Below, in pieces: positions 8,281 through 13,103 of a DNA stretch of 13,103 nt. Origin of the DNA: Bacteroidota bacterium (lineage in GTDB: Bacteria > Bacteroidota > Bacteroidia > Bacteroidales > VadinHA17); the NCBI GenBank assembly GCA_021816545.1, contig JAKAXP010000042.1:1-13103 (forward strand), read 5' to 3'. Below the pieces are notes generated by a model. That model worked only from the letters and a program-made list of their open reading frames with translations, was not told the origin of the DNA and searched no databases. Positions within the stretch are counted from its first letter, which is position 1, and every line of letters begins with the position of its first letter. Position numbers and translations under genes: made by a program.

Positions 8281-9347
8281 TGGTTTTTGAATCAAGTACA
8301 CAACCTGACCATATGAATGACAGACACTGGGAGACACTCCTGAAGGTGGTGAAAGGGGAGAAGATGCAGGAACGCCCTGTGGGTTTCATAATTGACAGCC
8401 CATGGCTTCCCGGCTGGCACAGAACAACCATCCTGGAATACTTTACTGACCCGGTGACATGGTTTGAGGCCAACCTCCGGGCACAGGAGGTTTTTCCCGA
8501 CGTCATGTTCCTTCCCGGCTTCTGGTCGGAATACGGCATGTGCACCGAGCCCTCAGCATTCGGTACGAAACTGGTCTGGACCGAGAATGATTTCCCGCAT
8601 CCCGTAAGGCTCAACTGTACCACGGAAGCCATTGCTTCGCTGGCGAAGCCATGCGTGAAGACTGACGGACTGCTGCCGTTCGTAATAAGCCGCATGGCAA
8701 AATACCAGGATAAGGTGAAGGAGTGCGGCTGCCACTATCGGTTTGCATCAAGCCGCGGCCCCCTGAACATTGCCACTTTTCTCTTCGGTACCACCGACTT
8801 CATGATGGCACTGGCCGTCAATCCGGATGAGGCGCAGAAGGCGCTTACGGTCATAACCGACTTCGTCATCGACTGGCTTGAACTGCAGTATGAAAAGTTC
8901 CCTGACATACAGGGGGTGCTTCTGCTCGATGACATTGTCGGATTCCTGGGTCGGCCTGATTTTGAGACATTCGTTCTGCCTCACCTGAAACGTATTTACA
9001 GCACGTTTAATCCTAAGGTGAGTTTTTTCCACAATGATGCGGCAGGGCTTATAACAGCTTCCTATCTTAAGGAGATAGGTATCAACCTCTTCAACTTCAG
9101 CTTTAACCATACCATAACTGAAATGAGGCAGTTGGCCGGTGAAGGTGTAATCCTGCTTGGAAACCTGCCGCCCAGGGATGTGCTTGCCCTGGGAACTCCT
9201 GCCGAAGTGGAGGCCGGAGTGATCAGCATGATGCGCGAAGCCGGAGACACACAGGGTATAATATGGTCATGCGGGGGAGGGATGCCCCCCGATGCTTCTA
9301 CGGAAAATATCCGTACATTTATCACCACAGTGAGAAATTATTCCTAA
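8280..9347 (+). CDS. Uroporphyrinogen-decarboxylase-fold protein, possible methyltransferase
   Basis: The 355 residues resemble the URO-D superfamily, which contains HemE and the corrinoid methyltransferases MtaA, MtbA and CmuA. The C-terminal half has the barrel pattern of the methyltransferase-like branch: FFHNDAAG (His251, Asp253), ILLGNLPPRDVLALGTPAEVE, then WSCGGGMPP (Cys331) and a final ENIRTFI helix. The HemE N-terminal arginine motif is absent; PVGFIIDSPWLPGW stands in its place, so haem synthesis is unlikely. The usual HxC zinc motif of MtaA is HxD here, which makes metal binding uncertain. There is no signal peptide, so it is cytoplasmic. Its ATG overlaps the GH67 stop (TAATG), implying translational coupling. 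A second Met at residue 12 is an alternative start. I infer a role in removing or transferring the methyl of 4-O-methylglucuronate, but the substrate is unknown. Confidence 0.8.
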   Translation: MVFESSTQPDHMNDRHWETLLKVVKGEKMQERPVGFIIDSPWLPGWHRTTILEYFTDPVTWFEANLRAQEVFPDVMFLPGFWSEYGMCTEPSAFGTKLVWTENDFPHPVRLNCTTEAIASLAKPCVKTDGLLPFVISRMAKYQDKVKECGCHYRFASSRGPLNIATFLFGTTDFMMALAVNPDEAQKALTVITDFVIDWLELQYEKFPDIQGVLLLDDIVGFLGRPDFETFVLPHLKRIYSTFNPKVSFFHNDAAGLITASYLKEIGINLFNFSFNHTITEMRQLAGEGVILLGNLPPRDVLALGTPAEVEAGVISMMREAGDTQGIIWSCGGGMPPDASTENIRTFITTVRNYS

Positions 9348-9359
9348 AAAAGAACCCGT

Positions 9360-10847
9360 ATGCTATTACTTGGTATTGACCTCGGAAGCTCATCGGTGAA
9401 GGTCTCCGTAATTGACGGAACCGCCGGCAAAGCTTTGTCCACCGCATCCTATCCGCCTTCAGAGATGGAGATCTCTGCTCCCGTTCCCGGATGGGCTGAA
9501 CAGGACCCTGAGATGTGGTGGAAGAACTTCACCCTCGCACTGGCTGCATGCCTTGAACCGCTGGGAACCAAACGGAAAGACATCGGAGCAATAGGGATCT
9601 CTTACCAGATGCACGGGCTGGTTGTGGTTGACAAAAACAAAAAGGTTCTCCGCCCCTCAATAATCTGGTGTGACAGCAGGGCAGTGGAGGTAGGTGACAG
9701 GGCTTTTGACAGGATGGGAAAGGACTTCTGCCTGCATCACCTGCTCAACTCACCTGGCAACTTCACCGCATCAAAGCTTGCATGGGTCAGGGAAAACGAA
9801 CCGGACGTCTACAAAAGCATATACAAGATCATGTTGCCGGGTGATTACCTTGCCATGCGTCTGACAGACGAGATAAAGACTACCTTCAGTGGCCTGTCTG
9901 AGGGTATCTTCTGGGATTTCATGAGGGGTGAGGTGTCAGAGGAGTTGCTTGATTATTACGGTATTTCTCCTGATCTGCTTGCTGACCCTGTACAATCCTT
10001 CTCACTGCAGGGGGGCCTTACCAGGGAAATGGCCGATGAGTTTGGACTCAAACCCGGCATCCCGGTGTCATACAGGGCCGGTGACCAGCCGAACAACGCA
10101 CTGTCACTGAATGTGCTGCATCCGGGGGAGGTTGCAACAACAGCCGGTACCTCAGGAGTGATTTACGGTGTCACTGACATAACCCAGTTTGACCCGATGT
10201 CACGAATCAACACATTCCTTCATGTCAACCATACCAAACGGATGACCCGTCTGGGAGTGCTGCTTTGCATAAACGGCACCGGCATTCTCAATTCCTGGCT
10301 CAAGAAGAACACCGGGGCAGGACTCAGTTACCAGGAGATGAATGACCTTGCTGCCGCCGTTGCCCCGGGAAGTGAAGGGCTGTTGATACTCCCCTTTGGA
10401 AATGGTGCGGAGAGAATGTTCCGCAATAAAGATATCAGGGCCTCTGTACATGGCCTGAACTTCAACATTCACCGTCAGGGACATCTCTACCGTGCGGCTC
10501 AGGAGTCCATTGCATATTCATTCCGCTTCGGCCTTGAGATAATGAAGGAGACAGGAATCAATCCGTCGGTGATACGGGCCGGCGAGTCAAACATGTTCCT
10601 GAGCAGGGTGTTCAGGGATATACTCTCCAGCCTGACCTCAACGGTTATCACACTTTACAATACTGACGGTTCAGTGGGTGCAGCCCGCGGTGCGGGGATA
10701 GGATGCGGCTTCTACAGATCGGAGGAGGAAGCATTCAGCGGACTGAAGGTTACCGGAACAAGCGAACCGGACTCCCGACTTGCTATGATTTACGACGCGA
10801 GGTACCAGGAATGGCTTGATATCCTTGAGAATCAGATTTACGAATGA
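9360..10847 (+). CDS. xylB: Xylulokinase (FGGY family)
   Basis: This cytoplasmic kinase phosphorylates D-xylulose with ATP to D-xylulose 5-phosphate, the entry to the pentose phosphate pathway. The 495-residue protein has the FGGY phosphate loop LGIDLGSSSVK at the N-terminus, the substrate-side motifs QMHGLVVVD and WCDSRA, and the catalytic Asp242 in YRAGDQPNNA, close to Asp233 of the E. coli enzyme. The ATP-domain motif TTAGTSG follows. Xylulokinase is chosen over other FGGY kinases because xylose isomerase follows directly. The gene begins 12 nt after the URO-D-fold gene, with no Shine-Dalgarno sequence, and is separated from xylA by 110 nt. Confidence 0.93.
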   Translation: MLLLGIDLGSSSVKVSVIDGTAGKALSTASYPPSEMEISAPVPGWAEQDPEMWWKNFTLALAACLEPLGTKRKDIGAIGISYQMHGLVVVDKNKKVLRPSIIWCDSRAVEVGDRAFDRMGKDFCLHHLLNSPGNFTASKLAWVRENEPDVYKSIYKIMLPGDYLAMRLTDEIKTTFSGLSEGIFWDFMRGEVSEELLDYYGISPDLLADPVQSFSLQGGLTREMADEFGLKPGIPVSYRAGDQPNNALSLNVLHPGEVATTAGTSGVIYGVTDITQFDPMSRINTFLHVNHTKRMTRLGVLLCINGTGILNSWLKKNTGAGLSYQEMNDLAAAVAPGSEGLLILPFGNGAERMFRNKDIRASVHGLNFNIHRQGHLYRAAQESIAYSFRFGLEIMKETGINPSVIRAGESNMFLSRVFRDILSSLTSTVITLYNTDGSVGAARGAGIGCGFYRSEEEAFSGLKVTGTSEPDSRLAMIYDARYQEWLDILENQIYE

Positions 10848-10914
10848 TATGATCCCTGGGGAGTCTCTGAACTCCGGGTTGAGACATTAAGAGAAATTTA
10901 CATACATGAAGCAT

Positions 10915-10929
10915 CCCGGTGCCCCCGGG
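10915..10929 (+). other. Small GC-rich hairpin in the xylB-xylA gap
   Basis: CCCGG (10915-10919) can pair with CCGGG (10925-10929) around a 5-base loop, 29 nt before the xylA start. The 110-nt gap also holds a weaker stem, GGAGT with ACTCC, near 10860-10876, and an ATG-TAA frame of 14 codons at 10906-10950. No T-tract follows, so it is not a rho-independent terminator. It might affect xylA translation or RNA processing, or mean nothing. Confidence 0.25.
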
Positions 10930-10957
10930 GAAATGCAATACGAAAAATAACAGACAT

Positions 10958-12280
10958 ATGGCAAAAAAGATCAAAGGCGAAGTTTTCCCCGGTATAGGGA
11001 AGATTCAGTATGAAGGCAGGGACTCGAAGAATCCGATGGCATTCAAGTGGTATGACCCCGAAGCAAAGGTGGGCGGAAAGAAGATGAAGGACATCCTTCG
11101 TTTCGCGATAGCATACTGGCATTCATTCTGCGGCGACGGCACAGATACCTTCGGTGCAAAAACAAGGGATTTCCCGTATGACGGCATGGAGGGTGATGAC
11201 AGGATAAAGGTCAAGCTTGACATGGCATTCGAATTCTTTGAAAAGATAGGTGCCCCGTTTTACTGCTTCCATGATACCGACCTGGTAGGTGACGGATCGG
11301 TATTTGACATAGAGAAACGGCTGGAGAAGTGGGTGCCGGTCATAAAGGCCAGGCAGAAGGAGACAGGCATGAAGCTCCTGTGGGGCACTGCCAATCTCTT
11401 CGGCAACCCCCGTTACATGAACGGCGCTGCCACCAATCCCGATTTCACTGTGCTCACCAATGCGGCAGTACAGCTGAAGAACGCCATTGACGCAACAATC
11501 GCCCTGGGCGGACAAGGTTATGTATTCTGGGGAGGACGCGAGGGCTACCTCTCACTCCACAACACCGATATGAAGCGCGAGCTGGACCACCTTGCAATGA
11601 TGCTCACCATTGCCCGTGACTACGGTCGTAAGAGGGGATTCAAGGGGACGTTCTACATCGAGCCCAAGCCGATGGAGCCCACCAAACACCAGTATGACTA
11701 TGACGCTGCAACAGTGATCGGATTCCTCCGTCACTACGGCCTTGACAAGGACTTCAAACTCAACGTTGAGGTGAACCATGCAACGCTTGCAGGGCACTCA
11801 TTCCAGCATGACCTCCAGACAGCAGCCGATGCAGGCATGCTCGGCAGCATTGACGCCAACAGGGGTGACTACCAGAACGGATGGGATACCGATGAGTTCC
11901 CGACGAATATCAATGAGATCACCGAGGCTATGCTTGTCATTATGATGGCCGGAGGTTTCAAAACCGGCGGAATCAACTTCGATGCACATGTACGCCGCAA
12001 CTCAACTGATCCTGAGGATCTCTTCATAGCCCATATCAATGGTATGGATACCTTTGCCCGCGGGCTTGTAATTGCTGACCGCATCCTTAAGGATTCAGAT
12101 TACCTGAAGATGCGCAAGGCAAGGTATGCCTCGTTTGACAAAGGCAACGGCGCCCTTTATGAGAAGGGTAAACTGACCCTTGAGGACCTGCGTGACCTGG
12201 CCGCGAAGGCCGGTGAGCCTAAAAAGATCAGCGGCAGGCAGGAGCTCTATGAGCAACTGATAAACATGTACATCATCTGA
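10958..12280 (+). CDS. xylA: Xylose isomerase
   Basis: This cytoplasmic, divalent-metal-dependent enzyme interconverts D-xylose and D-xylulose. From ATG 10958 it has 440 residues, the usual length for the class with an N-terminal extension (E. coli type). The catalytic His105 and Asp108 are in FHDTD. Metal ligands align with E. coli XylA at a constant offset of three: Glu235 in YIEPKPMEP, Glu271 and His274 in EVNHAT, Asp299 in IDANRGD, and Asp310 and Asp312 in WDTDEFP. A GTG at 10919 would add 13 residues with no family counterpart, so the ATG followed by AKKIKGEVFPGIGKI is preferred. Together with xylB it channels xylose from the GH10, GH67 and GH3 enzymes into the pentose phosphate pathway. 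The next gene starts 7 nt after the stop. Confidence 0.97.
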   Translation: MAKKIKGEVFPGIGKIQYEGRDSKNPMAFKWYDPEAKVGGKKMKDILRFAIAYWHSFCGDGTDTFGAKTRDFPYDGMEGDDRIKVKLDMAFEFFEKIGAPFYCFHDTDLVGDGSVFDIEKRLEKWVPVIKARQKETGMKLLWGTANLFGNPRYMNGAATNPDFTVLTNAAVQLKNAIDATIALGGQGYVFWGGREGYLSLHNTDMKRELDHLAMMLTIARDYGRKRGFKGTFYIEPKPMEPTKHQYDYDAATVIGFLRHYGLDKDFKLNVEVNHATLAGHSFQHDLQTAADAGMLGSIDANRGDYQNGWDTDEFPTNINEITEAMLVIMMAGGFKTGGINFDAHVRRNSTDPEDLFIAHINGMDTFARGLVIADRILKDSDYLKMRKARYASFDKGNGALYEKGKLTLEDLRDLAAKAGEPKKISGRQELYEQLINMYII

Positions 12281-12287
12281 AAAACTG

Positions 12288-13103
12288 ATGGCTCTGTTTA
12301 CGCCTCTCCGCCGCTGGCAGCCTGCATTCCGTCCTTTCAGCAGGCAGCCGGCGGGCAAGCGTTTGCTGGCACTGACCGAAAGGGTGGTCAAGGGACCACT
12401 CTTCGGTTGCAGGATGTGTGGCAACTGCCTGCTGCAGGAGACAGCATTCATCTGTCATATGTCCTGTCCCAAGGGGATCCGCAACGGTCCCTGCGGCGGC
12501 GTCACCGACGGCCGCTGTTATGTTGACCCAACGCGCCGCTGCGCCTGGCATCTTATCTATGAACGTTCACGGCGGATGCATCGCGTCCATAAGCTCCTGG
12601 AGGTACTGCCGCCGGTCGACTGGGACAGGGCCGGTACTGAGACATGGGGCGAGGTGGTTCGCACGGCACGGATGACGGGCCTGCGCAAAATCTTCATCCC
12701 GTCACGGAGGCCGGGGCAGACTCTCGGGGCAGCCCTTGAGGAGAAGGTCTTCAGACCCATCCGCCAGCCCGCATGGTGGAAGGGCGATGCGGAGTATCAC
12801 CCGCCAGGCGTCACCGTGCCGCAATCGGCCCTGGAACAGGAACTGCGCAGCGGCAGGTTCGTCGTCACCGCCGAGGTGACGCCGCCGCTTACGGCCGCCA
12901 CGGCAAGGCTCCGTGAGAAGATACTTACTGTCATGCCTTACGTCGCGGCAATAAACTTCACCGACGGATCATCAGCAGTACCGCGGATGTCAAGCGCGGC
13001 ATGCTCAGTCGTGGCGGCCTCACTCGGGGCCGACCCGGTGATGCAGATCTCAGCCCGCGATAACAACCGCAACAGCCTGCAGTCACAGGCTATTGGCGCC
13101 AAT
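12288..13103 (+). CDS. MTHFR_C domain fused to a MetF-type methylenetetrahydrofolate reductase domain (3' end cut off)
   Basis: The visible 272 codons run open to the window end. Residues 41-92 form a Cys-rich MTHFR_C-type module: CRMCGNC (41-47), C56, C60, NGPCGG with C69, C77, and RRCAW with C85, followed by YERS. These cysteines could hold iron-sulfur clusters or zinc. After a linker, residues 188 onward read RFVVTAEVTPP, matching the start of the MetF barrel, with Glu196 at the place of the catalytic Glu, then INFTDGSSAVPRMSS and a flavin-barrel-like DPVMQISARDNNR. MetF enzymes interconvert 5,10-methylene- and 5-methyl-tetrahydrofolate. The MTHFR_C module is known beside MetF in organisms using Wood-Ljungdahl-type C1 chemistry. 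It starts 7 nt after xylA, so it is probably in the operon. It is visibly more GC-rich than its neighbours. The role is inferred; the C-terminus is unseen. Confidence 0.82.
   Translation, partial: MALFTPLRRWQPAFRPFSRQPAGKRLLALTERVVKGPLFGCRMCGNCLLQETAFICHMSCPKGIRNGPCGGVTDGRCYVDPTRRCAWHLIYERSRRMHRVHKLLEVLPPVDWDRAGTETWGEVVRTARMTGLRKIFIPSRRPGQTLGAALEEKVFRPIRQPAWWKGDAEYHPPGVTVPQSALEQELRSGRFVVTAEVTPPLTAATARLREKILTVMPYVAAINFTDGSSAVPRMSSAACSVVAASLGADPVMQISARDNNRNSLQSQAIGAN

Noticed and set aside
8126..8695. Minus-strand open frame of 189 codons spanning the GH67/URO-D junction
   Set aside because: It crosses two well-supported coding ends on the other strand and has no family resemblance.
8280..9347. 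Annotation as HemE (haem biosynthesis uroporphyrinogen decarboxylase)
   Set aside because: The N-terminal arginine motif needed to hold the porphyrin carboxylates is missing, and the gene is embedded in a sugar operon with no haem genes.
10915..10929. Rho-independent terminator between xylB and xylA
   Set aside because: The stem is only 5 bp and is followed by A-rich, not T-rich, sequence.
10919..10957. Upstream GTG start for xylA giving 13 extra residues
   Set aside because: The extra residues (PPGKCNTKNNRH) have no counterpart in xylose isomerases, and the ATG at 10958 gives the family's usual N-terminus.

Overview
This window reads as a xylan (glucuronoxylan) utilisation locus from a bacterium, most likely a member of the Bacteroidota. 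Supporting signs are a GH10 xylanase that is a lipoprotein, A/T-rich sequence with no Shine-Dalgarno motif before essentially every start codon, a candidate promoter resembling the Bacteroidota -33/-7 type, and protein sequences typical of that phylum. The taxonomic call is inference. No rRNA, tRNA, mobile element, CRISPR array or phage gene is visible, and no gene-free stretch exceeds about 190 bases.

Layout. The locus has two divergent arms around a control region at 4892-5077. The minus-strand arm runs from a GPH-family sugar:cation symporter (3440-4891) to a GH10 endo-xylanase lipoprotein (2269-3387) and a GH3 beta-xylosidase/beta-glucosidase (ends beyond position 1). The plus-strand arm runs from a LacI-family regulator (5078-6118) through a secreted GH67 alpha-glucuronidase (6124-8280), a uroporphyrinogen-decarboxylase-fold protein (8280-9347), xylulokinase xylB (9360-10847) and xylose isomerase xylA (10958-12280). 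It ends in a methylenetetrahydrofolate-reductase-type protein (12288 to past the window end). Stop/start overlaps or short gaps link most plus-strand genes, so this arm looks like one operon. The control region carries a 14-bp inverted repeat with a CpG centre, as expected for a LacI-family operator. A 12/14 copy lies over the symporter start codon.

How the genes fit together. GH10 cuts xylan outside the cytoplasm. GH67 removes (4-O-methyl)glucuronic acid from the ends of the aldouronates that GH10 makes. The symporter imports products. The GH3 enzyme, which has no signal peptide, would finish xylo-oligosaccharides in the cytoplasm, and XylA plus XylB feed xylose to the pentose phosphate pathway.

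Most interesting point. Two one-carbon proteins sit in this sugar operon: a URO-D-fold protein, the fold of corrinoid methyltransferases such as MtaA and CmuA, placed directly after GH67, and an MTHFR_C-MetF fusion after xylA. My hypothesis is that they handle the O-methyl group of 4-O-methylglucuronate, moving it into the folate C1 pool. The corrinoid protein, a second methyltransferase and a reductive activase that such a system would need are not in the window, so this is a testable inference and not a demonstrated system.
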